From assembly GCF_018736145.1 (NCBI RefSeq), contig NZ_CP059997.1, forward strand, positions 7,501,501-7,565,500: a stretch of 64,000 nt of DNA, in the 5' to 3' direction. The notes under the pieces were generated by a model. It did not search any database. It was not told the DNA's origin and was given only the letters and a program-made list of their open reading frames with translations. Each line of letters starts with the position of its first letter. The first letter of the stretch is position 1. The stretch comes from Amycolatopsis sp. CA-230715. Its GTDB lineage: Bacteria; Actinomycetota; Actinomycetes; Mycobacteriales; Pseudonocardiaceae. Shown in pieces: positions 32,518-41,251 of the stretch. Both the position numbers and the translations under genes were made by a program.

Positions 32518-34824
32518 ATGATCGAAATCCGCAGGCGAACCGCGCTCGGCGGCGCGGTCGCGGGCATGGCCGCCGGTGTGCTGGCCACCCCGGCGTTCGC
32601 GTCCGCCTCGGACGGTGGCGATCTCGCGTCCGGAGTGGACTGGGCCGCCTTCCTCGGCCAGTCCGACCTGTACTGGCGGCGGCTGCCGAAGACCTGGTAC
32701 GAGGGGCCGTACCTGGGAAACGGCTATCTCGGCTCGGGGATCTACGCCGAGCCGGGCCGCAACGCGATCCGGTTCAACGTCCAGCACAGCCAGGTGCAGG
32801 ACCACCGGCCGGAGTTCGGCTCGCTGTTCGGGCTGGCTCGGCTGCCGATCGGGTACTTCACGCTCGAACCCGTCGGCGCGATCACCGGGATCGACTGGCG
32901 GATGGACCTGTGGAACGCCGAGCTGACCGGAACCATCACGACCGCGGCTGGCAGCATCTCACTGCGCGCGCTGATCCACAGTGGACAATCGGTGCTCGCG
33001 ATCGAGACGAGGGCGACCGAAGGCGAGCTGGGTTTCCAGTGGGTGTTTCACCCGGCCGAGGCGGTCAGCCCGAGGACGGCGCCGCAATTCGGGAAGCCGC
33101 CACCGCCCGGATACACCGCGAACCCGCCCGCGTCGCTGGAAAGCAGTGGCGACTGCCGTCTCGCCGTGCAGTCGTTGCTTGGCGGTGGTGAACACGCGAC
33201 CGCCTGGCGCGAGGCGCATCGGGGTTCGCGTCGCACGCTGTACGCCGCGGTCGCCTGGTCGCATCCGGAACGGACGGCAGGCGGGCGAGCGCTGCGGATG
33301 GTGCGCTCGGCGAGCGAGCCGATCGACGTGCTCGCGTTCGGGCACCGGGAATGGTGGCACGGCTACTACCGCAAGAGTTTTCTGTCCATTCCGGACCGCA
33401 GGCTGCAGGCGTTCTACTGGATCCAGCTGTACAAAGTGGCCTCGGCGGCGCGTCGCGAGGCGCCGGTGATGGCGACCTCGGGGCCGTGGCTCGAACCGAC
33501 GCCGTGGCCCGCGACCTGGTGGAACCTCAACGTACAACTGGAATACTGGCTCATCCACGGTTCCAACCACCTCGAACTCGACGCGGTGAGCCACGCGCTG
33601 GACGAGTACCGGTCCAGAGTGGTCGACCAGCTCGCGGCACCGTACCGGCCCGATTCGGCGGGGATCCCGCGCACCACGGACATGACGCTGCTCAACGGGA
33701 TCAGCGACGGCACCAGCGGGTACGCGGTGGGCGTGCCGGGCAAGGACTCGCCGACCCCGGAGGTCGGAAACCTGACCTGGGCGCTGCACAACGTGTGGCT
33801 GTCCTATCGGCACACCATGGACCGGCGGCTGCTGCGCGACACCCTGTTCCCGTTGCTGCGCCGGGCGATCAACTACTACCTGCACTTCCTGGCACCGGGC
33901 GCGGACGGGAAGCTGCACCTGCCCGCGACCTTCTCACCCGAGTACGGCGTGAACGCGCCGGACTGCAACTACGACCTGTCGCTCATCCGGTGGGGCTGCC
34001 GGACGCTCCTGGAAGCCGTGCGGGAACTGCGGATCGGTGACCCGCTCGCCCCGCGCTGGCGTGCGGTGCTCGACACGCTCGTCGACTACCCGGTCGACGA
34101 AAACGGCTACATGATCGGCGCCGGGGTGCCGTTCGCGAAGTCGCACCGGCACTATTCGCACCTGCTGCAGGTGTACCCGTTGTACGAGATCACCTGGGAG
34201 CGCCCGGAATTCCGCGGCCTGATCGAGAAATCCCTCAACCACTGGGTCAGTTTCGAGGGCGCGTTGCAGGGTTACACGTTCACCGGTGCGGCGTCGATGT
34301 CCGCGCAGATGTTGCGCGGCGACAAGGCCGAGTTCTACCTCGGCGAGCTGCAGCGCCGGTTCATCCAGCCGAACACGATGTACAAGGAATCGGGCCCGGT
34401 CATCGAAACCCCGTTGTCGGCGGCGCAGTCGGTGCACGACATGCTGTGCCAGAGCTGGGGCGGGGTGCTCCGGCTGTTCCCCGCCGTGCCGTCGAGCTGG
34501 GGCGATATCGCGGTGCAGGACTTCCGCGCGCAGGGCGCGTTCCTGATCAGCGCGTCGAGGCAGGGCGGGAAGACCCGATGGCTGCGCATTCGCAGCGAGG
34601 CGGGCGAACCGTGCGTGGTGCGCCCAGGTATCGAAGGGGAGTTGGCGGTCCGCGACCGCGGGGGGAGGTCGATCCGGTCGCACCGCCTGCCGAACGGCGA
34701 TCTGCGGATCGACCTGCGGCGCGGCGACGAGGCGTTCGTGCACCGCGCGGGCGACCGGCCGGACTTCCACGTCGGTCCCGTGCCCGCGAACGGAACCTCC
34801 GCGCCGTGGGGCCTGCCCGCCTAG
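32518..34824 (+). CDS. Tat-exported GH95-like glycoside hydrolase, copy 2
   Basis: 768 residues from ATG 32518, with GGAGGAG upstream and 14 bp after the first copy, so co-transcribed. Tat-like signal IRRRTALGGAVAGMAAGVLA. It parallels copy 1 along its length: LGNGYLGSGIYAEPG, QHSQVQDHR, DLWNAELTGTITTA, FYWIQLYKVASAARR, WWNLNVQLEYWLI, KSHRHYSHLLQVYPL, NTMYKESGPVIETPLSAAQSV, GVLRLFPAVPSSW. The two share an ancestor but differ at many positions, suggesting an old duplication with divergence of substrate. Probable role: extracellular attack on a fucosylated or related glycan. Confidence 0.78.
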   Translation: MIEIRRRTALGGAVAGMAAGVLATPAFASASDGGDLASGVDWAAFLGQSDLYWRRLPKTWYEGPYLGNGYLGSGIYAEPGRNAIRFNVQHSQVQDHRPEFGSLFGLARLPIGYFTLEPVGAITGIDWRMDLWNAELTGTITTAAGSISLRALIHSGQSVLAIETRATEGELGFQWVFHPAEAVSPRTAPQFGKPPPPGYTANPPASLESSGDCRLAVQSLLGGGEHATAWREAHRGSRRTLYAAVAWSHPERTAGGRALRMVRSASEPIDVLAFGHREWWHGYYRKSFLSIPDRRLQAFYWIQLYKVASAARREAPVMATSGPWLEPTPWPATWWNLNVQLEYWLIHGSNHLELDAVSHALDEYRSRVVDQLAAPYRPDSAGIPRTTDMTLLNGISDGTSGYAVGVPGKDSPTPEVGNLTWALHNVWLSYRHTMDRRLLRDTLFPLLRRAINYYLHFLAPGADGKLHLPATFSPEYGVNAPDCNYDLSLIRWGCRTLLEAVRELRIGDPLAPRWRAVLDTLVDYPVDENGYMIGAGVPFAKSHRHYSHLLQVYPLYEITWERPEFRGLIEKSLNHWVSFEGALQGYTFTGAASMSAQMLRGDKAEFYLGELQRRFIQPNTMYKESGPVIETPLSAAQSVHDMLCQSWGGVLRLFPAVPSSWGDIAVQDFRAQGAFLISASRQGGKTRWLRIRSEAGEPCVVRPGIEGELAVRDRGGRSIRSHRLPNGDLRIDLRRGDEAFVHRAGDRPDFHVGPVPANGTSAPWGLPA

Positions 34825-34946
34825 GCCGAACGACCCGGAACCGTTGTCGCAGCGGGCAAACTCCGCGGTTCGCGATCGCCAGTGTCACGCTCGCGCGCTT
34901 ACCGTGTCGGCGGATCATCCACCGCCGAAATCCAGGAGCCTTGACG

Positions 34947-36197
34947 ATGCCCGAGTCGCTGCGCCAGTTCGAAACGTTGACTGAGCCGGTGATTTCGCCG
35001 TCGGGCGAGTGGGCCCTGCGCTACCACGCCGACGGCCGCGCGGAGATCAGCGACCGGGTTGGCACGGCTACCTGGACGGCGGGAGCGGTGGGCACCCTCC
35101 GCCTCGAAATGGAGAGTGTTTTCGCGGTCTACCAAGGCGATGAGGTCGTGTGGCGCGCCGACTTGCCCAAGCTCGACTACTCGTCGGTGCGGGTGACCGA
35201 CGACGGGGATTGCGTGATCTACGACGAAGGGCTCCCGCGGTACAGCCTGCGGCACGGTCCGTTCGAACCGGTGTCACTGGGCAACAGGGCGCCCGTGGCG
35301 GACATCCAGGGCAGCCGTTTCCTCGAATCGGAAAACGGCAAGCGCACCGTGAACCGCAGTGCCGACGGGAGCGGACTCGTCTGCAAGACGCGGTTCGGCC
35401 TCGGCACCGGCAGCATCGTCGTCGTGCAGCCCGAGGAGGTCCGCGCACTCGAACAACCCGATACCTGGCTGACTTGGCGCTTCGACGAAACCGGTTCGGG
35501 TAACTGGTCGCTGGTGCTGGTCGGGCCCGGCGACGAGGTCCGCTGGGAGTTCGGCAAGGGGCACGCGGACGCCAACGGCGACTTCCCGGATGCGGAGCCC
35601 GTGGATCTCGACGAGCCCGGTGACGGCCCGGACTGGCTTGTCGCGCTGCGGGCGGAATCGGCGTACTGCGTGACGGTGATCCACGATGTCGACCCGGACG
35701 AGGCGCTGCGCCGGTTCGGGGCGGAGGACGAGCAGATCTGGACCGCGACGTGGACGCAGCTGTGGCAGCGGGTCAACTACGAAGAGTCCTATATGGACTC
35801 CAACGTGGTGGCGGCGTTCGCGATGGGCCCGCACACCCTGCTCGTCGAGGACAACGGATACGAGGCAGTAGATCGCCCGGACCTGTCCCGCGGTACGTTC
35901 GCGGTTTCGTCCTACTGCAGCATCAACGCCGACCACCGGTTCTCGGTGAGCCGGGGCGGTGAGACTCTCGCGCACTTCACGGACTTCTTCGCGAGCGACG
36001 CCGAAGGCGCCGATCCGGACGTGTTGACCGCGGCGCTCGCCAGGATGGGCATCGACGACATCGAGGAATTCGACTCCGACGACGACAACTTCCTGGCGGA
36101 CCTGGAACTGCTCTGCCACCTCACGGATGTCTGGCCCGAGGTCGACGACGTCACGGGCCCCGCGCGGGTGGCGATCCTGCCCCGAGATGTCTACTAG
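34947..36197 (+). CDS. DUF6461-domain protein with lectin-like N-terminal half
   Basis: 416 residues from ATG 34947 with CAGGAG about 9 bases upstream; the longer frame beginning inside the preceding gene is not used. The C-terminal half (about 225-416: YCVTVIHDVDPDEALRRFG, FAMGPHTLLVEDNGYEA, ISVNADHRFSV-type INADHRFSV, FFASDAEGADPD) matches DUF6461, common and often multi-copy in actinomycetes and of unknown function. The N-terminal part has beta-rich repeats (FAVYQGDEVVWRADL, VRVTDDGDCVIYD) resembling bulb-type lectin or propeller blades. No signal peptide, so cytoplasmic. Single-gene unit. Confidence 0.65.
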   Translation: MPESLRQFETLTEPVISPSGEWALRYHADGRAEISDRVGTATWTAGAVGTLRLEMESVFAVYQGDEVVWRADLPKLDYSSVRVTDDGDCVIYDEGLPRYSLRHGPFEPVSLGNRAPVADIQGSRFLESENGKRTVNRSADGSGLVCKTRFGLGTGSIVVVQPEEVRALEQPDTWLTWRFDETGSGNWSLVLVGPGDEVRWEFGKGHADANGDFPDAEPVDLDEPGDGPDWLVALRAESAYCVTVIHDVDPDEALRRFGAEDEQIWTATWTQLWQRVNYEESYMDSNVVAAFAMGPHTLLVEDNGYEAVDRPDLSRGTFAVSSYCSINADHRFSVSRGGETLAHFTDFFASDAEGADPDVLTAALARMGIDDIEEFDSDDDNFLADLELLCHLTDVWPEVDDVTGPARVAILPRDVY

Positions 36198-36200
36198 GGC

Positions 36201-36283
36201 CTGTGTCAAAGTGCTTTGCGTGGCGGTGCGGGTGGCGGTGCCGGTTGATGGCCCACTCAAGTGGCTACGCCACTTCGATACAG
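36201..36283. terminator. Imperfect inverted repeat between convergent genes
   Basis: CTGTGTCAAAGTG (36201-36213) pairs with CACTTCGATACAG (36271-36283) with two mismatches, and a smaller hairpin AAGTGGC-TAC-GCCACTT (36259-36275) overlaps the right arm. It starts 4 bp after the DUF6461 stop and ends just before the stop of the leftward EthD gene. Likely bidirectional terminator or an inserted repeat. Confidence 0.45.
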
Positions 36284-36286
36284 ACT

Positions 36287-36649
36287 CTAGGGCCGGGGAG
36301 TCGGCTCGCCGAGGAACACCTGATCCTCGGCCAGGTAGAACTCGCTGCGGCTCATGTCGATGAACCGCGCCTCGTCGGGCCGGATCGTTTCGAGGTAGTC
36401 CTTCGAGGTCATCAGTTCCTGGATGCCGCTCGTGTCGTCGAACCACTGGCGCACCACGGCGTCGAAGGTCGTGTCCGCCACCCCCGGCACACCGAAGGAT
36501 TGCGGGTGGTCCACGGTGTACCGGCGCACGACGCGCCGCACCGTCTCCATCGAGACGAACAACGGCGCGTGGGTTTCGCGGTGGTGCTCAACGAACTCTT
36601 CGCGGGACAGCTCGGGCAGGCGTCGCAGCAAACTCACCAGGATGATCAC
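36287..36649 (-). CDS. EthD-like/dimeric alpha-beta barrel protein
   Basis: 120 residues from GTG 36649 (VIILVSLLRRLPELSREEF); the frame extends upstream but that part is low-complexity shadow. The EthD signature is good: LLRRLPELSREEFVEHHRETHAPLF, then VRRYTVDHPQSFGVPG and DAVVRQWFDD. EthD-fold proteins are small dimers involved in degradation of aromatic or ether compounds; role here unknown. A GGGAG site precedes the GTG. It follows the HIBADH-family gene by 46 bp in the same direction. Confidence 0.72.
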   Translation of the reverse strand: MIILVSLLRRLPELSREEFVEHHRETHAPLFVSMETVRRVVRRYTVDHPQSFGVPGVADTTFDAVVRQWFDDTSGIQELMTSKDYLETIRPDEARFIDMSRSEFYLAEDQVFLGEPTPRP

Positions 36650-36695
36650 GCTCCCGAGCGTAACCGCCACGTCGAACGAAAGCACTGGTCTACGG

Positions 36696-37619
36696 CTAAT
36701 CGCCAACTTCGTCCGATGTGGATGGTCGGGGAGCGCGCAGTTGCAGGCCCGCGTCCTCCTCCAAGAGCGCGACGGCGAGCAGTTCCCCGTCTGCTGGGCC
36801 GTACCGGGCGAGAGCGCGTTGGTGGACACGAGCCACCACATCGGACAGTGCGAAAGGAGTCCCGTGGTCATGGGCGAGCTCGGTCAGCGCGGTCAGCTCC
36901 TCGCAGACCCGGTCCAAGCCGAAGGAACGCAGGTAGTCGCCGGCGAACAGGGCGTCGAGATCGTGGTGCAGGAAGCTGCCCGCGGCCGCGCTGTCGCGCA
37001 GGACGTCGCGCAGCACGCCGAGGTCGAGGCCCGCGCTCTTGCCCAGCAGCAGCGCCTCGGCGGTCGCCACCGCTTGCCCGAACCACAGCAGGTTCACCAG
37101 CAGTTTGGCGGTGTACCCGTGACCGTGTCCGCCGACCAGGGCGATCCGGTCCGGGTCTCCCAGCACTTCCAGCAGCGGCCGGAGCCGGTCGACCAGGTCG
37201 GCTTCCCCGCCGATGAACAGCTTGAGGCTGCCGTCCCGCGACTCGGCAGGTCCGCCGCCCACCGGCGCCTCCAGAACCCGCACCCCTCGCGCCAGCAGCC
37301 GCTCACGGATCGGTCGCACGACCTCCGGCGAGTTGCTCGTCATGTCCACCCACACCGACTTCGGCGGCAGGGCCTCGGCGACACCGCCTCGCAGCATCAG
37401 GTCCCGCACCTCCGGCGGCCCTGGCAACATTGTGATGAACACATCCGCGGTGGCGGCGACTTCCCCGGGGTCAGGGGACCACCGCGCACCACAGGCGATC
37501 GCCGCTTCCCGCTGTTCGGCTCGTACGTCGCAGGCGGTCACCTCGTGGCCGGCCTTCACCAGGTTCGCGCACATCGGGAGGCCCATCCGGCCGATACCGG
37601 CAAATCCGATCCGAGACAC
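36696..37619 (-). CDS. 3-hydroxyisobutyrate dehydrogenase-family NAD(P) oxidoreductase
   Basis: 307 residues. The N-terminal Rossmann motif GFAGIGRMGLPMCANLVKAGHEV, substrate-binding EAPVGGGPAESRDGSLKLFIGG, and the catalytic Lys in GYTAKLLVNLL (about 170) define the beta-hydroxyacid dehydrogenase family (HIBADH, tartronate semialdehyde reductase, imine reductases). DVVARVHQRALARYG in the C-terminal helical domain completes it. It oxidises or reduces a 3-hydroxyacid or an imine; substrate not determinable. Likely co-transcribed with the EthD-like gene. Confidence 0.88.
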   Translation of the reverse strand: MSRIGFAGIGRMGLPMCANLVKAGHEVTACDVRAEQREAAIACGARWSPDPGEVAATADVFITMLPGPPEVRDLMLRGGVAEALPPKSVWVDMTSNSPEVVRPIRERLLARGVRVLEAPVGGGPAESRDGSLKLFIGGEADLVDRLRPLLEVLGDPDRIALVGGHGHGYTAKLLVNLLWFGQAVATAEALLLGKSAGLDLGVLRDVLRDSAAAGSFLHHDLDALFAGDYLRSFGLDRVCEELTALTELAHDHGTPFALSDVVARVHQRALARYGPADGELLAVALLEEDAGLQLRAPRPSTSDEVGD

Positions 37620-37697
37620 CCCGCCGAGACTAGCCCCGCGACAGGCCGAACTCGACCGTTCGCCCCAGGGCTCGACCCGTCTTTCCGGCGCGGGGCG

Positions 37698-38300
37698 CTA
37701 TGCCGGACGTTCGCCGATGAGGAGGGTGAGCAGTTCGGCGAACAGGCCGTCCGGGACGGCGCCGGGTTCGATCCCGCGTTCCACGGCGAGGCCGTTGGAC
37801 AGTGCGAGCATCGCGACGGCGAGGTGTTCGGCAGGGAGGGGAAGGGTGATTTCGCGCAGTTCCGCGATGTGGCGGATCGCGTTCGAAATGGCTTCGCGCA
37901 AGGCGTTCCGCCGTTCGGCGAGGCCGGTGCGGAGTTCGGGGTCGTGCATGGCGAGGCCCCAGTATTCGAGCAGCAGGCGGTGCCACGTCGCGTCCGAGCT
38001 GATGCCGTGCAGCAGCCGCGCGCCCGCTTCGCTGGTGGCGTCGCCGAGGTCGGCGATCTCGTCGAACACCCCGGTCGCGTGGGCCATTCGGTCCACGATG
38101 TGCTCCTCCATGATGGTGAGCACCAGTTCGTCCTTGCTGTCGAAGCTCGAATACACCGCGCCCTTGGTCAGGCCCGCGGTGCTCGCGATGTCGTTGAGCG
38201 AGGTGGCGGCGATACCGCGTTCGGCGAACACGGCGGCCGCGGCGTCCAGGATCTGGCGACGGGTCTGCGCCTTCGTGGGGCGCCGTCGGTCTGCGGGCAT
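37698..38300 (-). CDS. TetR-family transcriptional regulator
   Basis: 200 residues from ATG 38300 (MPADRRRPTKAQTRRQILDAA). HTH: FAERGIAATSLNDIASTAGLTKGAVYSSFDSKDELV, with GAVYSSF the recognition helix. The ligand domain resembles TetR_C regulators of secondary metabolism or efflux. It is divergent from the ECF sigma gene at 38336 with only 35 bp between starts, so it may control that gene; alternatively it regulates the oxidoreductase unit downstream. Confidence 0.87.
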   Translation of the reverse strand: MPADRRRPTKAQTRRQILDAAAAVFAERGIAATSLNDIASTAGLTKGAVYSSFDSKDELVLTIMEEHIVDRMAHATGVFDEIADLGDATSEAGARLLHGISSDATWHRLLLEYWGLAMHDPELRTGLAERRNALREAISNAIRHIAELREITLPLPAEHLAVAMLALSNGLAVERGIEPGAVPDGLFAELLTLLIGERPA

Positions 38301-38335
38301 GACACGAAACGCTACCCCGTGCGCCATGATGTGGC

Positions 38336-39262
38336 GTGGACTTCGAGCCGTACCGGGGTGAACTGGTGGCCTACTGCTACCGGATGCTGGGTTCCTTTCA
38401 CGACGCCGAGGACCTGGTGCAGGAGATCATGCTGCGGGCGTGGAAGGCGCGCGAGCGGTATGACGAGGCGCGCGCGTCGGTCCGGACGTGGCTGTACCGC
38501 ATCGCGACGAACGTGTGCCTGACCGCGCTGGAGGGGCGGGCCCGGCGCGCGCTGCCGTCCGGGCTGTGCGCGCGCAGCGACGATCCCGGTGCGCCGTTGA
38601 CACCCGCGCTCGACATCCCTTGGCTGCAACCCTTTCCCGACGCGCGGTTCGACGTCGAGGCGCGGGCGGATCTCCGGCTCGCGCTGGTGGCGGCGATGCA
38701 GGTCCTGCCGCCGCGGCAGCGCGCCGTGCTGGTGCTGCGCGACGTGCTGGAGTTCAGCGCCGCCGAAGTCGCCGAGCAGCTCGGCACCACGGTCGCGTCG
38801 GTAACCAGCGCGTTGCAGCGCGCGAGGACCGCGCTCCCGAACGCGGGCGAGGTGAGCGAGCCGGACGACCCCGGCACCCGCGAGGCGCTCCACCGCTACC
38901 TCCGGGCGTTCGAGGCCGCCGACGTGCCGGGGCTGGTCCGGCTGCTCACCGAAGACGCCGTCCTGGAGATGCCGCCGGTGCCGCTGTGGTACCGGGGAAG
39001 CCGCGATTACGGCCGGTTCATGGATCGCGTGTTCGCGATGCGCGGCACGGCATGGCGGATGCGGAACCTGACCGCCAACGGGCAGCCCGCGCTCGCCGCG
39101 TACGCACCGGACGCCGACGGGCTCCGGCTGCACACCCTGCAGGTCTTCACGGTCGTCGGGGGACGGGTCGCGCACAACGTCGTGTTCGCCGATCCCCGCG
39201 TGTTCTCCGCCTTCGACCTGCCGGAACGGATTTCTTCGGAGAATTTTCGCGGCGACCGATGA
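38336..39262 (+). CDS. ECF RNA polymerase sigma factor with SnoaL-like C-terminal domain
   Basis: 308 residues. Region 2: LVAYCYRMLGSFHDAEDLVQEIMLRAW (about 10-36) and RTWLYRIATNVCLTAL; region 4: LPPRQRAVLVLRDVLEFSAAEVAEQLGTTVASVTSALQRAR (about 124-164). The C-terminal part (GTREALHRYLRAFEAADVPGLVRLLTEDAVLEMPP ... RVAHNVVFAD) is a SnoaL-like fold. This SigG/ECF41-ECF56 style has no anti-sigma gene; the fused domain regulates activity in studied cases. It is followed, 56 bp later, by a DHFR-like gene, a probable target. Confidence 0.88.
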   Translation: MDFEPYRGELVAYCYRMLGSFHDAEDLVQEIMLRAWKARERYDEARASVRTWLYRIATNVCLTALEGRARRALPSGLCARSDDPGAPLTPALDIPWLQPFPDARFDVEARADLRLALVAAMQVLPPRQRAVLVLRDVLEFSAAEVAEQLGTTVASVTSALQRARTALPNAGEVSEPDDPGTREALHRYLRAFEAADVPGLVRLLTEDAVLEMPPVPLWYRGSRDYGRFMDRVFAMRGTAWRMRNLTANGQPALAAYAPDADGLRLHTLQVFTVVGGRVAHNVVFADPRVFSAFDLPERISSENFRGDR

Positions 39263-39318
39263 GTCCGGCCGGTGCCGCCGGTATGTACCGGTGAACCATC
39301 GACCGAGAGGACATCACC

Positions 39319-39873
39319 ATGAGCGTCACCGTCATCGAATTCGCCACCATCGACGGCATCGTGTCGGACCCCGACGGGTCCGCGGGCACTCCGAACGGCG
39401 GCTGGGCCTTCCGGCACGGACCCGCGACGGTCGCCGGGGACAAGTTCAAGCTCGGCAGCCTCCTCGACGACGGGGTCATGCTGCTGGGCCGCGAGACCTG
39501 GCAGCTGTTTTCGAAGCTGTGGCCCGGCCGCGACGACCCGTTCTCCGCGCGCATGAACGCGATGCCGAAGCTCGTCGCGTCCCGCACCCTGACCGACGTG
39601 TCGGCGTGGCCGAATTCGGCGGTCCTCACCGGCGGTCTCGCCGAGGCCGTCAAGGCGGAGCAGCGGGACATCGTGATCACCGGCAGCCTGAGCGTCGTGC
39701 ACACGCTGATGGCCGAGGATCTCGTCGACGAGTACCGGCTGCTCGTGTTCCCCACGGTCCTCGGCAGCGGTGAACGGCTTTTCCCCGAGGGCACCGCGCC
39801 GAAGTTCCTGGAGTGCGTTTCCGCCGAGCAGGCCGGAGCGGCGGTACTGACCCGGTACGGAAGGGCGGCTTGA
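39319..39873 (+). CDS. Dihydrofolate reductase-family (RibD C-terminal-like) protein
   Basis: 184 residues. VIEFATIDGIVSDPDG, LLGRETWQLFSKLWPG, ITGSLSVVHTLMAEDLVDEYRLLVFPTVLGSGERLFPEG are the standard blocks of the DHFR-like/YyaP-YwjB group. They bind NADPH; true dihydrofolate reduction is doubtful because this group lacks the folate-binding Asp arrangement of DHFR. Often found beside ECF sigma factors of this kind. GAGAGGA about 8 bases before the ATG. Confidence 0.82.
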   Translation: MSVTVIEFATIDGIVSDPDGSAGTPNGGWAFRHGPATVAGDKFKLGSLLDDGVMLLGRETWQLFSKLWPGRDDPFSARMNAMPKLVASRTLTDVSAWPNSAVLTGGLAEAVKAEQRDIVITGSLSVVHTLMAEDLVDEYRLLVFPTVLGSGERLFPEGTAPKFLECVSAEQAGAAVLTRYGRAA

Positions 39874-39925
39874 GCCGCGCCGACCGTTCGAGGGAGAAAC
39901 CTTGACTGTGATCCAGGACACCTGG

Positions 39926-39955
39926 TACTCAAGAGTATCCAATACCACTCGGTAT
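39926..39955. promoter_or_regulatory. Pair of short inverted repeats upstream of the lipase
   Basis: TACTC-AA-GAGTA (39926-39937) and ATACC-ACTC-GGTAT (39942-39955) lie 17-46 bp before the lipase start. Probable operator and promoter region; a TTGACT at 39902-39907 is a possible -35. Confidence 0.4.
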
Positions 39956-39971
39956 CGAGTTGGAGGTTGCG

Positions 39972-41198
39972 ATGTCCGCACCGTCGCGGCGCACCCGGAA
40001 ACGATGGAAGCGGGTCCTTCCCGCGCTGTTCGCCTGTCTGCTCGCCACGGGGGTCGCCACACCCGCTGCGGCGGATCCGCTGCCCCCGAACCCGCGTGAC
40101 GATCCGTTCTACGCCCAGCCGAGCCCGTTCCCGGACGCCCCGCCGGGCACCATCCTCGACGCGCGGCCGAGCACGGTGCGGGCGCTGACCATCCCGTTGC
40201 CGTTCCGGGCCTGGCAGGTGAAGTACAAATCCACCGACACCAAGGGAAAGCCGATCGCGGACGTGGCCACGATCATCCAGCCACTCGGCCCGCCACCCGC
40301 GGGCGGACGCAAGCTGGTGTCGTACCAGACCGCGCAGGACGGCCTGACCACGGACTGCGCGCCGTCCTACTCGATGGCGACGGGGCTCAACGTGCCCGCC
40401 GTCGAGCAGGCCGCGTTCGCGCCGCTGCTGATGGCGGGGCACACCGTCGTGACGGCCGACTACGAGGGCCCGGACTCGCAGTGGACGGCGGCGATCAACA
40501 CCGGGCACGGCGTGCTCGACGGGATCCGCGCGGCGCAGAACTTCGCGCCCGCCGGGCTCGCCGGACCGGAGACGCCGACCGTGCTGTGGGGCTATTCGGG
40601 TGGCGCGCTGGCGAGTTCGTGGGCGAACGAGCTCCAGCCGAGCTACGCGCCGGAGCTGAAGTTCGCCGGGGTCGCCGCGGGCGGGGTGCCCGCGGATCTC
40701 GGCTACGTGGCGCGCAAGATCGACGGCACCGCACTGTCCGGTGTGTACTTCGGCGCCGCGGTCGGACTGTCGCGAGCGTATCCGGAGATCGACACCGACA
40801 AGTTGTTGAACGCCAAGGGAAAGGCGGCCTTCGAGCAGATCGGCAAGGGGTGCATCGCGCAGTTCTCGGTGGCCTACGCCTTCCAGCGCATGCGCGACTA
40901 CGTCACCGTGCCGGAGCTGCTGGACGTGCCCTCGGTCCAGAAGGTGATCAAGGAGGTCACCATGGGGCAGCGCAAACCGGGCGCGCCGATCTACTACTAC
41001 CAGGGCATTCGCGACGAGCTGACGCCGAGCCCGCCGGTGGACGCACTGGTGAAGAACTACTGCGGCAAGGGCGTTCCGGTGCAGTACCAGCGCTACCTGC
41101 TCGGTGAGCACGTGACGATCGCGGTCACCGGGATCCCCGGCGCACTGTCCTATCTGAACGACCGGCTCGCCGGGAAGCCCGCACCCAGCAACTGCTGA
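39972..41198 (+). CDS. Secreted lipase (LIP family)
   Basis: 408 residues from ATG 39972 with GGAGG five bases upstream. A Sec-type signal peptide (KRWKRVLPALFACLLATGVATPAAA) ends near residue 35. LVSYQTAQDGLTTDCAPSY, the nucleophile elbow GYSGGALAS (Ser near 205), and YYYQGIRDELTP (acid Asp) with GEHVTIAV (His) form the expected Ser-Asp-His triad of the PF03583 secretory lipases. Cys in TDCAPSY and late NYC/SNC pairs suggest disulphides. It acts extracellularly on acylglycerols or esters. A perfect terminator follows. Confidence 0.87.
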   Translation: MSAPSRRTRKRWKRVLPALFACLLATGVATPAAADPLPPNPRDDPFYAQPSPFPDAPPGTILDARPSTVRALTIPLPFRAWQVKYKSTDTKGKPIADVATIIQPLGPPPAGGRKLVSYQTAQDGLTTDCAPSYSMATGLNVPAVEQAAFAPLLMAGHTVVTADYEGPDSQWTAAINTGHGVLDGIRAAQNFAPAGLAGPETPTVLWGYSGGALASSWANELQPSYAPELKFAGVAAGGVPADLGYVARKIDGTALSGVYFGAAVGLSRAYPEIDTDKLLNAKGKAAFEQIGKGCIAQFSVAYAFQRMRDYVTVPELLDVPSVQKVIKEVTMGQRKPGAPIYYYQGIRDELTPSPPVDALVKNYCGKGVPVQYQRYLLGEHVTIAVTGIPGALSYLNDRLAGKPAPSNC

Positions 41199-41202
41199 CC
41201 CG

Positions 41203-41249
41203 AAACCGTCCGATGTGGAGCTTCGAGCAAGCTCCACATCGGACGGTTT
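41203..41249. terminator. Perfect 21-bp hairpin, bidirectional terminator
   Basis: Arms 41203-41223 and 41229-41249 are fully complementary with a 5-base loop CGAGC. The right arm ends in TTT for the lipase and the left arm gives TTT for the opposite strand. It starts 4 bp after the lipase stop and ends 2 bp before the stop of the convergent uronate dehydrogenase gene. Confidence 0.85.
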
Positions 41250-41251
41250 GC

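Noticed and set aside
34446..34946. Longer start for the DUF6461 protein
   Set aside because: The first 167 codons lie inside the preceding GH95-like gene in another frame; ATG 34947 has its own ribosome site.
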